Origin: Micromonospora sp. C28SCA-DRY-2
GTDB taxonomy: Bacteria > Actinomycetota > Actinomycetes > Mycobacteriales > Micromonosporaceae
Direction: 5' to 3'
Assembly (NCBI RefSeq): GCF_030519475.1
Contig: NZ_JAUMKD010000001.1
Span: forward strand, 620,001-684,000
DNA: 64,000 bases
Shown here: positions 39,243 through 49,150 of the stretch, in pieces
How the letters are laid out: every line of letters starts with the position of its first letter
How positions within the stretch are numbered: position 1 is the stretch's first letter
Program-made: the position numbers and the translations under genes
Notes under the pieces: generated by a model
What the model saw: the letters and a program-made list of their open reading frames with translations, nothing else
What the model was told of the DNA's origin: nothing
The model's database searches: none

Positions 39243-40823
39243 TCAGCTGGCGCTCTCGCCGGCCGGCGCCGGGGTCTCGGCGTCGACCCGGCGCGCCCGG
39301 ACCTTGTGGCCGACGCTGGTCAGGCAGCGGCCGCTGGCCAGGTCGAACCGCCACCCGTGCAGCTGGCAGGTGAGCTGGTCGCCCTCGACGATGCCGAACC
39401 GGCTCAGGTCCGCCTTCAGGTGCGGGCAGCGCCGCTGCACCACCCAGTCGCCGAGCGTGATGTCCTCCGCGTCGACCGCCCGCTCGTGCTCGTCGTACCA
39501 GCCCTCGGCGTACTGGAGCCGCTCCTCGGAGAGGCACTTGAAGAACGCGTAGACGAACTCGTTGTACTGGCCGATCCGGGCGGCGGAGAAGCGGCAGGAC
39601 AGGAAGAGCGAGTTGACCCAGTCCACCTCGCCGATGTGCAGCAGGTGCTCGACCAGCGCCCGCTCGGTGCGGAACCGGTACCGGACCTTCTCGTCCGCGT
39701 ACGGCCGGACCTGCTTGCCCGGGAAGTCCACCACGATCGACTCGACGCTCTCCCCGTCGTAGCCGACCAGGTCGAAGCGGACCGGACCGCCGACCCCCTT
39801 GGCCAGGTAGATCGACTCGTCGAGCAGCGGCTCGACGCGCCGCTTCATCTCCTTCAGGACGTCGATCTCCGGGTGCCGCCAGGACGCCTTCTCCGCCTCG
39901 ATGATCGGGCGCTTGCGCTCGCGCATCTCCTCCAGGTGGGCGACCTTGTTGGCGAAGAACTCCTCGACCGGGACCGGGTGGGTGGTCTCGCAGCCGTCGG
40001 CGGTGACCTCGGCGACACTGCCCGGCAGCAGCACCACGCCGTTGCTGCCGCCGACCTTGGCGTACTCGCGCAGGAAGACCGACTGGTCCGGGAAGATGTT
40101 CCCCTCGTCGCCGAAGATGTCGTTGAACTGCCACAGCTCGTCGTCGAGGAAGCACGGCGGGCCGGCGATCGGGAAGACGTGCGACGCCTTCAGGTCGTCG
40201 ATGTAGCGCCAGGTGCGGTCGAACTGCCGGTCGCGCTTCTGCTTGCCGAACGCCGTCTTGGCGGCCTGCGGCAGCTCGTAGACCATCGGGTACCAGATCG
40301 CCCCGGAGAACTGGAGCAGGTGCGCGTGCACGTGACCCAGCTCGGCGAAGACGCTCAGGTCGGTGGGGCGGGCGTCGTTCTGGTTCAGCAGCCGGACGCC
40401 GTCGTACTCGACCCAGAGCGAGGAGTCGCCGATCGGGCCGTCGGTCGGGCTGGTCAGCGCCTGGATCATGATCTTCAGGCCGCCGGGCAGCTCCACGACC
40501 TGCTCGTTCGGCGCCTTGAGGAACTTGGTGAAGCCCAGCTCCCGGAACTCGTCCTCCATCTCCGAGGTGGGGAACTCGGGGAGCAGCACTGTCGCGTCCT
40601 TCGACACGAAGTCCCGCAGGTGCTTGGCGTCGAAGTGGTCCCGGTGCAGGTGCGAGACGTAGAGGTAGTCGACCTGGCCGAGGGTCTCCCAGTCGAGCTG
40701 GGAATTGTCCGGGAAAGGGAACCATGAGGCGAAGTAGGCAGGATTGACCCACGGGTCGCACAGGATGCTGCCCGCGGCCGTGTCGATCCGCATGCTGGCG
40801 TGCCCCGTACCGGTCACTCGCAC
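39243..40823 (-). CDS. Metallo-beta-lactamase-fold protein with C-terminal Rieske [2Fe-2S] domain
   Basis: 526 residues. An MBL/UlaG-like domain starts at residue 1 (LCDPWVNPAYFASWFPFPDN), with the metal motif HLHRDH at 58-63. A long central region with aromatic/acidic segments follows. The C-terminal Rieske domain has CPH at 466-468 and CQLH at 486-489, the two Cys and two His cluster ligands. This pair of domains recalls CMP-N-acetylneuraminate hydroxylase, but there the Rieske domain comes first. GTG start with GAGGGAGAA upstream. Probably an oxygenase-type enzyme; the substrate is unknown and no sialic acid genes are near. Confidence 0.85.
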   Translation of the reverse strand: MRVTGTGHASMRIDTAAGSILCDPWVNPAYFASWFPFPDNSQLDWETLGQVDYLYVSHLHRDHFDAKHLRDFVSKDATVLLPEFPTSEMEDEFRELGFTKFLKAPNEQVVELPGGLKIMIQALTSPTDGPIGDSSLWVEYDGVRLLNQNDARPTDLSVFAELGHVHAHLLQFSGAIWYPMVYELPQAAKTAFGKQKRDRQFDRTWRYIDDLKASHVFPIAGPPCFLDDELWQFNDIFGDEGNIFPDQSVFLREYAKVGGSNGVVLLPGSVAEVTADGCETTHPVPVEEFFANKVAHLEEMRERKRPIIEAEKASWRHPEIDVLKEMKRRVEPLLDESIYLAKGVGGPVRFDLVGYDGESVESIVVDFPGKQVRPYADEKVRYRFRTERALVEHLLHIGEVDWVNSLFLSCRFSAARIGQYNEFVYAFFKCLSEERLQYAEGWYDEHERAVDAEDITLGDWVVQRRCPHLKADLSRFGIVEGDQLTCQLHGWRFDLASGRCLTSVGHKVRARRVDAETPAPAGESAS

Positions 40824-41209
40824 CGCAGTTCTCCCTCGAAAAGACAAACAAGGTGTACGTCCGAACGCTACCGGAGGCAGTGTGGCCGCCGGCCCGCGAC
40901 GCCGGTAGTGCCGTACCGCCCCGGTCCGCCCGGGTCCTTCGGCCCGGGTTCCCGGTTCCCGCGCCGGCCGGCGCCGAATCCTCGCCGGTGCGGCGGTCCC
41001 GGCGCCCGGCACTCGACCGTCGGCGTCAGCCGGCCGCGCCGCCGGGTGCCCGGCCCGCCAGCGCTCCAGCGGCGGCCGCACGCGGGGCCGGACCCGCCGC
41101 ACACCGCTGCGGGGCATGTCGCGGCTCGCATCCGGCCGGACCCTGCGCCGGGCCCGGTACGGGGCGTGCCAGACTAACCAGAGATCCGATCGCGAGGGAA
41201 GGACCGACA
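40824..41209. other. 386-base gap between divergent Rieske-fusion and DUF2631 genes
   Basis: GC-rich sequence with no ORF I would support. It holds the start regions of both genes; no clear -35/-10 pair, hairpin or repeat is evident. Confidence 0.5.
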
Positions 41210-41431
41210 GTGGCAGGAAGCGAGCCGGTAACGTCGCCAGACCAGCACAAGCCCGGGCACCGCAAGGCCGGGCGGATCGGCGCGGTGCTGACCGCGCTGG
41301 CGCTGCTGGCGATGATCTGCGGCAACCACGAGGGCAGGGTCGAGGACGTCTGGCTGGTCGGCCTGGCCGCGCTGCTGCTGATCATCGTCATCGGCGACGC
41401 GGTGCTGCGGCGCAACGGCCTGCGCTCCTGA
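41210..41431 (+). CDS. Small membrane protein, DUF2631 family
   Basis: 73 residues. Hydrophilic N-terminus SPDQHKPGHRKAGRIG, then two hydrophobic helices separated by GNHEGRVEDVW, ending RRNGLRS. The HKPGxRKAGR...NHxG...NGLRS pattern matches DUF2631 (PF10939), a small actinobacterial family of unknown function. GTG start with GAGGGAAGGA eight bases upstream. Convergent with the DivIVA-domain gene over a terminator hairpin. Confidence 0.82.
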   Translation: MAGSEPVTSPDQHKPGHRKAGRIGAVLTALALLAMICGNHEGRVEDVWLVGLAALLLIIVIGDAVLRRNGLRS

Positions 41432-41472
41432 CCAAGACGGCCACCCGCCGGCATCTTTCGCGACACGTACGA

Positions 41473-41502
41473 GGGCCCGCCCCCACACCGGGGAGCGGGC
41501 CC
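41473..41502. terminator. Hairpin between convergent DUF2631 and DivIVA genes
   Basis: GGGCCCGC (41473-41480) and GCGGGCCC (41495-41502) are exact arms, and flanking ACGA/TTCGT extends the pairing. It can serve both directions. Confidence 0.7.
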
Positions 41503-41516
41503 TTCGTGACGGTCGG

Positions 41517-42551
41517 TCAGCGGCCGAAGAGGATGTCCTGCACGTCCTTGAGCGCGGCGTCCACCTCGGCCTCGAAGTAGCCGCCCTGCACCAGGCCGAA
41601 GCGGAGGGTGTCCAGGTCCTTCGGGTTCACCGGCATCGGGTTGCGCCCGGCCATCCCGCCGAGCAGGCTCTCGAAGAACCGGTCTACCTGGTCGGGGTCG
41701 TAGCCGCTGCCGAACCGGCGCACCTGGAAGCTGCGGCGGATCTGGTCGACCCGGTAGAGGTCGCTGCCGGGCGGGCCGGCCATCGGCGGGCCACCCATCG
41801 GCGGGCCACCGGCCGGCGGGCCGCCCATCGGCCCGCCGCCGAACCCCTGCTGCGGCATCGGCGGCGGCCCGGCCGGGCCGCGACCCCGCAGGTCCCGCTC
41901 CGGCATCCGGATCTCGGCGGTCATGTCGGTCCGGCCGCGCCGGCCCGCCTCGAAGCCGTCGAAGCGCTGCTCGTCCGGGCCGTAGCCGCCCGGGCCGGCG
42001 GGCAGGCCGCGCGGCGGCGGGCCGCCGTGCCCCATCGGGCCGGGGCCCATCGGCGGGTTCGGGCCGGCCGGGCCGCGCGGCGCGTCGTAGCCCCCGCGCG
42101 GGGCGTCGTAGCCCCCGGCGAAGGCGCCGGTCGGCTCGTCGTAGCGGCCGTAGCGGTCGGCCGGCGGCGGACCGGCCTGCGCGGGCATCGGCCGGGGCGG
42201 CATCGGCTGCGACACCGGCGGCATGCCCCGCTCGTCGCGCATCGGCGGACCCATCCGGTCCGGCGGGCCGAGCCGGTCGCCCATCCGGGGGTCACCGCCG
42301 CGCCCGCCGCGCTCCTCCAGCTCGGCGAGCTGCCGCTCGACCCGGTCCAGGTGCAGGTCGACCTGCCACTCGTCGTAGCCGTTGAACCGGACCCGGAAGA
42401 CGACGTCGTGGACCTCCTGCGAGGCCACCGGGGCGCCGACCGGCTGACCGGCGAGTGTCGCCTCGACCCGGTCGAGGAAGGCGTCCACCTCGTCGACCTT
42501 GTATCCCCGGCGGAGCGCCTTGCGCCGGAAACGCTGACCCTGACTCGCCAC
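41517..42551 (-). CDS. DivIVA-domain protein with Pro/Gly-rich central region
   Basis: 344 residues. Two short DivIVA-like domains: N-terminal (about 5-75, GQRFRRKALRRGYKVDEVDAF) and C-terminal (about 270-340, FQVRRFGSGYDPDQVDRFFE). They flank about 190 disordered residues rich in Pro, Gly and Met with repeats such as GGPPMGGPPMAGPP. DivIVA domains bind curved membranes and guide polar growth or division; no long coiled coil is seen, so it is not the main Wag31 homologue. GTG start with AGGAGA five bases upstream. Last gene of the rpsB-to-rlmN run. Confidence 0.9.
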   Translation of the reverse strand: MASQGQRFRRKALRRGYKVDEVDAFLDRVEATLAGQPVGAPVASQEVHDVVFRVRFNGYDEWQVDLHLDRVERQLAELEERGGRGGDPRMGDRLGPPDRMGPPMRDERGMPPVSQPMPPRPMPAQAGPPPADRYGRYDEPTGAFAGGYDAPRGGYDAPRGPAGPNPPMGPGPMGHGGPPPRGLPAGPGGYGPDEQRFDGFEAGRRGRTDMTAEIRMPERDLRGRGPAGPPPMPQQGFGGGPMGGPPAGGPPMGGPPMAGPPGSDLYRVDQIRRSFQVRRFGSGYDPDQVDRFFESLLGGMAGRNPMPVNPKDLDTLRFGLVQGGYFEAEVDAALKDVQDILFGR

Positions 42552-42582
42552 TATGTCTCCTGGTCTCGTTCGCTACGGCCGG

Positions 42583-43734
42583 TCACGCCGTCGTCTCCGT
42601 GGTCCGGTCGGTGTCCCTGTCCTCGGCGGCGGCCAGCTGCCCACACGCTCCGTCGATCTCGCGGCCTCGGGTGTCCCGCACCGTCGTGGACACCCCGGCG
42701 TCGCGCAACCGCCGGACGAACTCCCGTTCGACCGGCTTCGGGCTGGCGTCCCAGCGGCTGCCCGGAGTCGGGTTGAGCGGGATCAGGTTCACGTGGGCCA
42801 GCTTGCCGGCCAGCAGCCGGCCGAGCAGGTCCGCTCGCCACGGCTGGTCGTTCACGTTCTTGATCATCGCGTACTCGATCGACACGCGACGGCCCGTTGC
42901 GGCCGCGTAGTCCCACGCTGCGTCCAGCACCTCGGCTACCTTCCAGCGCTGGTTCACCGGCACGAGTTCGTCGCGCAGATCATCATCGGGGGCGTGCAAC
43001 GACAGCGCAAGAGTCACCGAGAGGTCTTCGCTGGCCAGTCGGCGGATGGCCGGAACCAGCCCGACCGTGGAAACGGTGATGTGCCGCTGGGACAGGCCGA
43101 GCCCCTCCGGCGCGGGCGCGATCAGCCGGCGGATCGCGGCGACCACCCGGTTGTAGTTGGCCAGCGGCTCGCCCATGCCCATGAAGACCACGTGCGACAG
43201 CCGCGGCGGCGACCCGGCCACCGCTCCGGACGCGGCCACCCCGGCCAGGTAGACCGCCTGGTCGACGATCTCGGCGGTGGAGAGGTTGCGGGTCAGCCCC
43301 GCCTGGCCGGTGGCGCAGAACGGGCAGGCCATACCGCAGCCGGCCTGGCTGGAGATGCAGACGGTGACCCGGTCCGGATAGCCCATCAGCACGCTCTCCA
43401 CCAGCGAGCCGTCGTGCAGCCGCCAGAGCGCCTTGCGGGTCGCGCCGTCGTCGCAGGCCAGCTCCCGTACCGGAGTGAGCAGCCGGGGCAGCAGCCGGTC
43501 GGCCAGCCGCTCCCGGGTGGCGGCCGGCAGGTCGGTCATCTGCGCCGGGTCGCGGACCAGCCGGCCGAAGTAGTGGGTGGAGACCTGCTTGGCCCGGAAC
43601 GCCGGCTCCCCCAGCTCGGTGACCAGCGCGCGACGACCGGCGAGGTCGAGGTCGGCGAGGTGGCGGGGTGGCATGCTCGCCCGGCGCGCGCCGGGGGCGT
43701 CGGGGTCCACGGGGATCAGGGGCAGGCTCGTCAT
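42583..43734 (-). CDS. rlmN: 23S rRNA/tRNA adenine C2 methyltransferase (RlmN)
   Basis: 383 residues. Radical SAM enzyme methylating A2503 of 23S rRNA and A37 of some tRNAs. The cluster motif is [15 protein letters not shown] (CxxxCxxC); also [20 protein letters not shown] at the N-terminus and [17 protein letters not shown]. The Cys that carries the methyl (C-terminal [20 protein letters not shown]) is present. ATG with only a weak ribosome site. Follows cdsA by 104 bases on the same strand, as in other actinobacteria. Confidence 0.96.
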   Translation of the reverse strand: MTSLPLIPVDPDAPGARRASMPPRHLADLDLAGRRALVTELGEPAFRAKQVSTHYFGRLVRDPAQMTDLPAATRERLADRLLPRLLTPVRELACDDGATRKALWRLHDGSLVESVLMGYPDRVTVCISSQAGCGMACPFCATGQAGLTRNLSTAEIVDQAVYLAGVAASGAVAGSPPRLSHVVFMGMGEPLANYNRVVAAIRRLIAPAPEGLGLSQRHITVSTVGLVPAIRRLASEDLSVTLALSLHAPDDDLRDELVPVNQRWKVAEVLDAAWDYAAATGRRVSIEYAMIKNVNDQPWRADLLGRLLAGKLAHVNLIPLNPTPGSRWDASPKPVEREFVRRLRDAGVSTTVRDTRGREIDGACGQLAAAEDRDTDRTTETTA

Positions 43735-43838
43735 GGCGCGTCCAGTCTGTCACGCCGGATGGCGGAAGCACCTGTCCGGACGTGCCGAATCGACCCTGGC
43801 CTGGTGGAGGACCCCCGCGCCGGTGCGTGACCCATGCC

Positions 43839-45041
43839 TCAGCCCACCACCGGCGCGAAGACCACCAGCAGCAGGTACGCGGTCGGCAGGGCGAACAGGA
43901 TCGAGTCGAGCCGGTCCATCAACCCGCCGTGGCCGGGCAGCAGGTTGCTCATGTCCTTGATGCCCAGATCCCGCTTGATCATGGACTCGCCGAGGTCGCC
44001 GAGGACCGCCGCGACCGAGACCGCCAGGCCGAAGACCGCGCCCCACCACGGGGCGACGTCGAGCAGCAGCCAGAGCAGCACGGCGCTGCCGAGCGCCGCC
44101 GCGGTGACCGAGCCGGCGAAGCCCTCCCAGGACTTCTTCGGGCTGATGGTCGGCGCCATCGGGTGCTTGCCGAAGGCCACCCCGGCCGCGTACCCGCCGG
44201 TGTCGGAGAGCACCACGGCGACCAGGGTGACCAGCACCCGCAGGTGGCCGTCGTCGGGCACCGCGGCCAGCAGCGCGGCGAACCCACCGAGGAACGGCAC
44301 GTAGACGGCGATCAGGGTGGCCGCGGTGAGGTCGCGCTGGTAGCCGCCCGGACCGTCGCCCAGCCGCCAGACCATCGTGCCGAGCACGGTGACCAGCAGG
44401 CCGAGGCAGAGCGCGTCGGGGCCGGCGAACCAGGCCAGCCCGACGGTGAGCACCCCGCCGGCGATCAGCGGCACCAGCGGCGGGTGGGCGCCGCTGCGGC
44501 GTACCGCGCGGGCCATCTCCCAGACGCCGACGCCGACGGCGGCGGCGACCACCACCAGGAAGGCCGGCCGGTAGAGGAAGAGCGGCAGCAGGATCGCGCC
44601 GACGCCGAGGCCGAGGCCGACCGCGATGGCGGCCGGCAGGTTGCGCCCGGCCCGGCTCGGCTGGGTCGGCGGCCGGCCGGCGCTGGCCCGGCGCCGCCCC
44701 CGCTGCCGCCGGCCCGGCGCGGGCTCCGGCTCGCGGGCGGGCTCCGGCTCGCGGTCCGCCCGCACCGGCTCCAGTTGGGCGGTCGGGTAGTCGTCGGGGT
44801 CGCGGTGGCCGTTCATCCCGGCCGGCCGCTCGCCGTACGGCTGGCCGGGGTACGCCTCGACGCCGGGGTACGGGTCGGCCGGCGGACGGGTCAGCCCGCG
44901 CGGCTCGGCGTACCGGTCGGGAACCGGGCGGCGGTCCCACGGAGCCGGTTCGATCTCCGGCTCGGGCCAGGGCAGGGCGGTCGGGCGGTCGGGTCGGTCC
45001 CAGCCGCGCGGCTCACCGCCGTAGGGGTCGAGGTGGGACAT
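43839..45041 (-). CDS. cdsA: Phosphatidate cytidylyltransferase with long disordered N-terminus
   Basis: 400 residues. The N-terminal 130 residues are Pro/Arg/Glu-rich and unstructured. The membrane domain (about 135-400) has eight or so helices and the CdsA signature GDLGESMIKRDLGIKD, then GHGGLMDRLDS. It makes CDP-diacylglycerol for phospholipid synthesis. Two adjacent start codons (GTG 45044, ATG 45041) are possible; neither has a clear ribosome site. The extension resembles other actinobacterial CdsA proteins but is longer than the E. coli enzyme. Confidence 0.94.
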   Translation of the reverse strand: MSHLDPYGGEPRGWDRPDRPTALPWPEPEIEPAPWDRRPVPDRYAEPRGLTRPPADPYPGVEAYPGQPYGERPAGMNGHRDPDDYPTAQLEPVRADREPEPAREPEPAPGRRQRGRRRASAGRPPTQPSRAGRNLPAAIAVGLGLGVGAILLPLFLYRPAFLVVVAAAVGVGVWEMARAVRRSGAHPPLVPLIAGGVLTVGLAWFAGPDALCLGLLVTVLGTMVWRLGDGPGGYQRDLTAATLIAVYVPFLGGFAALLAAVPDDGHLRVLVTLVAVVLSDTGGYAAGVAFGKHPMAPTISPKKSWEGFAGSVTAAALGSAVLLWLLLDVAPWWGAVFGLAVSVAAVLGDLGESMIKRDLGIKDMSNLLPGHGGLMDRLDSILFALPTAYLLLVVFAPVVG

Positions 45042-45358
45042 CACGCACCGAGCGGAGCCGGCTCGAGATTCACCACATGACGCAAGCGCACAACCATCCC
45101 CTACAGGCGTGACTGTTCCTCCGGTTGACCGGCCCGACGGCCGGTCGATTCCCGCCGTTCACCACGAGGTGGCCGGGAATCCTGCCGAGCCTACTGCACC
45201 CGTCGCGCCGGCACGGCGGACGATGTCCCGGCCCCTCGTCCAGCCCGCTCCGGCCGGGCGCACCGCCGGCCGGCTACCCGTCGCGCCGTCGCCACCGGCC
45301 CGGATCGCCACGAGGCCCGCTCCCCGTCGGGGGCGGGCCTCGTGCGACGACGTACGGC
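45042..45358. other. 317-base gap between cdsA and frr
   Basis: Contains the frr terminator hairpin at 45311-45342 and, presumably, the cdsA promoter. No ORF worth reporting. Confidence 0.5.
45311..45342 (-). terminator. Hairpin terminator after frr
   Basis: CGAGGCCCGC (45311-45320) and GCGGGCCTCG (45333-45342) are exact arms around 12 bases, 17 bases beyond the frr stop. Confidence 0.75.
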
Positions 45359-45916
45359 TCAGACCTCGAGCAGCTCGGTCTCCTTGTGCTTGACCAGCTC
45401 GTCGACGTTGGCCACGTAGCGCTGGGTCAGGTCGTCCAGCTCCTTCTCGGCCCGGCGGCCCTCGTCCTCGCCGACCTCGCCGTCCTTGACGAGCCGGTCG
45501 AGCTCCTCCTTGCCGCGGCGGCGGATGTTGCGGATCGCCACCTTGGCCTCCTCACCCTTGTGCCGGGCCACCTTGATCATGTCGCGGCGGCGCTCCTCGG
45601 TCATCTGGGGAAGCAGGATGCGCAGCTGGTTGCCCTCGTTGTTGGGGTTCACCCCGAGGTCGGAATCGCGGATCGCCTTCTCCATGGCGTTGATCTGCGA
45701 GTTGTCGTACGGCTTGATGATGGCCATCCGCGGCTCCGGGATGGCCACGGACGCCATCTGGGTCAGCGGCGTCGGCGTTCCGTAGTAGTCGATGATGACC
45801 TTGGAGAACATGGCCGGAGTGGCGCGGCCGGTGCGGATGGCCCCGAACTCCTCCTTGGCGTGCTCGACCGCACGCTCCATCTTCTCCTCGGCCTCGAGGA
45901 GGGTGTCGTCGATCAC
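45359..45916 (-). CDS. frr: Ribosome recycling factor
   Basis: 185 residues. Splits post-termination ribosomes with EF-G. Conserved: N-terminal helix [20 protein letters not shown], the central [20 protein letters not shown] and the C-terminal helix ending [21 protein letters not shown] start with GAGGAG upstream. Follows pyrH by 79 bases, in the order rpsB-tsf-pyrH-frr. Confidence 0.97.
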   Translation of the reverse strand: MIDDTLLEAEEKMERAVEHAKEEFGAIRTGRATPAMFSKVIIDYYGTPTPLTQMASVAIPEPRMAIIKPYDNSQINAMEKAIRDSDLGVNPNNEGNQLRILLPQMTEERRRDMIKVARHKGEEAKVAIRNIRRRGKEELDRLVKDGEVGEDEGRRAEKELDDLTQRYVANVDELVKHKETELLEV

Positions 45917-45995
45917 CGGTCTCCTCGCCTCCTTCTGTGCTCGTCGTGGGCTGTGCTGGGTGTCGGAGGACCGTCGGGTGGGCCGTGGCGCCCGC

Positions 45996-46763
45996 TCAGG
46001 CGGTGATCAGGGTGCCGATCTTCTCGCCCGCCACGGCCCGGATGATGGTGTCGTCGCCCTGGGCGCCGAAGACCAGCATCGGCAGGCCGTTCTCCATGCA
46101 GAGGCTGAACGCGGCGGCGTCGGCGACCCGGAGGTTGCGCTGCAGCACCTCGGAGAAGGTGATCGAGTCGAACTTGCTGGCGGTCGGGTCGATCCGCGGG
46201 TCGGCGGTGTAGACGCCGTCCACGCCGTTCTTGCTCATCAGCACCACGTCGGCACGGATCTCCAGCGCGCGCTGCGCGGCCACCGTGTCGGTGGAGAAGT
46301 ACGGCATGCCGGCGCCCGCGCCGAAGATGACCACGCGGCCCTTCTCCAGGTGGCGGATGGCGCGCAGCGGGATGTACGGCTCGGCGACCTGGGCCATCGT
46401 GATCGCGCTCTGCACGCGCGTCTCGATGCCCTCCTTCTCCAGGAAGTCCTGCAACGCGAGGCAGTTCATCACGGTGCCGAGCATGCCCATGTAGTCGGCC
46501 CGGGCCCGGTCCATGCCGCGCTTCTGCAACTCGGCGCCGCGGAAGAAGTTGCCCCCGCCGACCACCACGGAGACCTGCACGCCCCGCCGGGCCACGGTGG
46601 CGATCTGCCGGGCCACGGCCTGTACGACGTCCGGGTCGACGCCGACCGCGCCGCCGCCGAACACCTCGCCGGAGAGCTTCAGCACCACCCGGCGGGCCCG
46701 GCCGGGGGGCGGCGCCGTCGGATCGTCCGCCGCCAGCGTCCGGTCACTCACAACCTGCGTCAT
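45996..46763 (-). CDS. pyrH: UMP kinase
   Basis: 255 residues. ATP + UMP to UDP. Motifs: [14 protein letters not shown] at the N-terminus, [34 protein letters not shown] and the C-terminal [17 protein letters not shown]. Has a 25-residue N-terminal extension before the core. ATG start at 46763, weak ribosome site. Separated from tsf by a strong hairpin (46835-46882), so it may need its own promoter or partial read-through. Confidence 0.97.
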   Translation of the reverse strand: MTQVVSDRTLAADDPTAPPPGRARRVVLKLSGEVFGGGAVGVDPDVVQAVARQIATVARRGVQVSVVVGGGNFFRGAELQKRGMDRARADYMGMLGTVMNCLALQDFLEKEGIETRVQSAITMAQVAEPYIPLRAIRHLEKGRVVIFGAGAGMPYFSTDTVAAQRALEIRADVVLMSKNGVDGVYTADPRIDPTASKFDSITFSEVLQRNLRVADAAAFSLCMENGLPMLVFGAQGDDTIIRAVAGEKIGTLITA

Positions 46764-46834
46764 CCGCCCCGCCCTTTCCCACGCGCACGCCTGGTGCGCC
46801 GCCTACCGCGAAACTGCCGCTGCCGACCCTATGT

Positions 46835-46882
46835 GACGAGGAGGCCGCGGTGCCTGTCACGTACACCGGCGGCCTCCTCGTC
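46835..46882 (-). terminator. Strong hairpin between tsf and pyrH
   Basis: GACGAGGAGGCCGC (46835-46848) and GCGGCCTCCTCGTC (46869-46882) are exact 14-bp arms around a 20-base loop, 43 bases beyond the tsf stop. Terminator or attenuator inside the rpsB-tsf-pyrH-frr run. Confidence 0.75.
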
Positions 46883-46924
46883 GACGTTCCTGCCCACGGG
46901 CGCGTGCGCGCCCGATCAGGCGGC

Positions 46925-47779
46925 TCAGGCCTGGCCGACCTCGAACCGCACGAAGCGGGTGACCTCGATGCCGGCCTCGGCCAGCATCTGCTTCACCGTC
47001 TTCTTGTTGTCGGCGACCGACGCCTGCTCGACCAGGACGTAGTCCTTGAAGAAGGCGTTGACCCGACCCTCGACAATCTTCGGCAGGGCCGCCTCGGGCT
47101 TGTTCTCCTCGCGGGCGGTCTGCTCGGCGATGCGCCGCTCCGACTCGACGACGTCGGCCGGCACCTCGTCGCGGGTGAGGTACTTCGGCCGCATCGCCGC
47201 GATCTGCATGGCGACCGCGCGGGCGTCGGAGTCCGACGCCTCGTCGTCAGCGGTCGACCGGCCGGCGCTCGCCGGGGCGGTGGTGTACTCCACCAGCACG
47301 CCGACGGCCGGCGGCAGGTCCTGGCTCTTGCGGTGCAGGTAGACGGCGGTGGTGCCGTCGACCTTGGCGAACCGGTTGAGCACCAGCTTCTCGCCGATCT
47401 TGGCGGACTGCTCCTGGACCAGGTCGGCGACGGTCTTGCCGTCCAGCTCGCTCGCCAGCAGCTCCTCGGCGTTGGTCACGCCGACGCGCGCGCCGTGCTC
47501 GACCAGCTGCTGCGCCAGCGCGATGAAGGCGTCGGTCTTGGCGACGAAGTCGGTCTCGCAGTTGAGTTCGAGCAGCGCCTTGCCGGAGTGCGCGATCAGG
47601 CCGTTCGCGGCGGTACGACCGGCGCGCTTGCCGACGTCCTTGGCGCCCTTGACGCGCAGGATCTCGATGGCCTTGTCGAAGTCGCCCTCGGCCTCGGTCA
47701 GCGCCTTCTTGCTGTCCATCATGCCGGCGCCGGTGAGGTCGCGGAGCTTCTTGACGTCCGCGGCGGTGAATTGGGACAT
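46925..47779 (-). CDS. tsf: Elongation factor Ts
   Basis: 284 residues. Nucleotide exchange factor for EF-Tu. The EF-Ts signatures [20 protein letters not shown] and [19 protein letters not shown] are present. The second half has a polar insertion at about 165-190 ([20 protein letters not shown]). The last part ends [13 protein letters not shown] start. Follows rpsB by 137 bases, in which a short hairpin (near 47872-47901) could attenuate. Confidence 0.97.
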   Translation of the reverse strand: MSQFTAADVKKLRDLTGAGMMDSKKALTEAEGDFDKAIEILRVKGAKDVGKRAGRTAANGLIAHSGKALLELNCETDFVAKTDAFIALAQQLVEHGARVGVTNAEELLASELDGKTVADLVQEQSAKIGEKLVLNRFAKVDGTTAVYLHRKSQDLPPAVGVLVEYTTAPASAGRSTADDEASDSDARAVAMQIAAMRPKYLTRDEVPADVVESERRIAEQTAREENKPEAALPKIVEGRVNAFFKDYVLVEQASVADNKKTVKQMLAEAGIEVTRFVRFEVGQA

Positions 47780-47916
47780 GGCTCTCTCTTCGGTGTTGAG
47801 ACGGCGTGTGGATGGTCAGAGGGGCCGGTTACCCGGATCCGGGCGGGATGTGCCCGGTGGGCCCGTCGCCACCCCGCCATCCGCCGAAACGGACGGCGGG
47901 GCAGCGACGGTACGCC

Positions 47917-48762
47917 TCACTCCGCGGCGGCGGCGGCCGGCTGCCCGGCAGCCTGCTCCGGCTGGTCCTCGGCCTTCTTCGGCTCCTCGAGCAGCTCGCG
48001 CTCCCACTCGGCGAGCGGCTCGTCGGAGGCCACGCCCGGCTCCGGCTTCTCGTCGGTGCCCCGGCGACGGCCGGAACGGGCGATCAGGCCGTCCGCGACG
48101 GCGGCGGCGACGACCTTGGTCAGCAGCTCGGCCGAGCGGATCGCGTCGTCGTTGCCGGGGATCGGGAAGTCGACCTCGTCCGGGTCGCAGTTGGTGTCGA
48201 GCACGGCGATCACCGGGATGCCCAGCTTGCGGGCCTCGTCGACGGCGATGTGCTCCTTCTTGGTGTCGACCACCCAGATCGCGGCCGGGAGCTTCTGCAT
48301 GTCGCGCAGACCACCGAGGGTGCGCGACAGCTTCTCCTTCTCGCGGGAGAGCTGCAGGGTCTCCTTCTTGGTGTAGCCGGCGGCGGTGCCGCTCAGGTCA
48401 CCGAGGGCCTCCAGCTCCTTCATCCGCTGCAGCCGCTTGTACACGGTCTGGAAGTTGGTCAGCATGCCGCCGAGCCAACGGTGGTTGACGTACGGCTGGC
48501 CGACCCGGGTCGCCTGCTCGGCGATCGCCTCCTGGGCCTGCTTCTTGGTGCCGACGAAGAGGATGCTGCCACCCTCGGCGACGGTGCCGCGCACGAAGTC
48601 GTACGCCTTCTCGATGTAGTCGAGCGTCTGGCGCAGGTCGATGATGTAGATACCGTTGCGCTCGGTGAAGATGAAGCGCTTCATCTTCGGGTTCCAGCGC
48701 CGGGTCTGGTGCCCGAAGTGGACACCGCTCTCCAGCAGCTGACGCATGGTCACGACGGCCAT
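47917..48762 (-). CDS. rpsB: 30S ribosomal protein S2
   Basis: 281 residues. Conserved core [51 protein letters not shown] and [20 protein letters not shown]. The acidic Ala/Glu-rich tail from about 235 is longer than in E. coli, as in many actinobacteria. ATG with AAGGAG nine bases upstream. First gene of the rpsB-tsf-pyrH-frr cluster, preceded by a long untranslated leader. Confidence 0.98.
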   Translation of the reverse strand: MAVVTMRQLLESGVHFGHQTRRWNPKMKRFIFTERNGIYIIDLRQTLDYIEKAYDFVRGTVAEGGSILFVGTKKQAQEAIAEQATRVGQPYVNHRWLGGMLTNFQTVYKRLQRMKELEALGDLSGTAAGYTKKETLQLSREKEKLSRTLGGLRDMQKLPAAIWVVDTKKEHIAVDEARKLGIPVIAVLDTNCDPDEVDFPIPGNDDAIRSAELLTKVVAAAVADGLIARSGRRRGTDEKPEPGVASDEPLAEWERELLEEPKKAEDQPEQAAGQPAAAAAE

Positions 48763-48939
48763 GGTGGGGTACTCCTTGCGTCCCTGGTTGTCCCGCCCGG
48801 CCGGCGGCCGGGCGTCCTGGCGCCCGGTCGCCGGCCATGGCGGGCCCGACCAAGATCGGGACCAGGGAGGCCGTCGCCCCACGACGGCTCGTGGAGAGGG
48901 CGCGCGAGGTCGACCGCGCGAGGCGGTCGCCAGTCGACC

Positions 48940-48945
48940 AGTGTA
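48940..48945 (-). promoter_or_regulatory. Possible -10 element of rpsB
   Basis: TACACT on the minus strand, about 180 bases before the rpsB ATG, in the only relatively A/T-containing part of the leader. No clear -35. Confidence 0.3.
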
Positions 48946-49150
48946 CGCCCTCCCCCCGCCCGCCGGCCCCCGGGTGCGCGCGGCACCGGCCCCGCCCACG
49001 ATGTCGATCTCCACCACCGGGCCGGCGACCGGCGCGGCGGCACCGGCGGCGGCCCGGCGGGCGGCCGGTCGCCGGCCGACCGGGTGGTCTGTTGGCGACC
49101 GGCCGGCCGGGCATCCGGTCGGCGTCGGTCCGGGCGGTCAGCGGCCAGCC

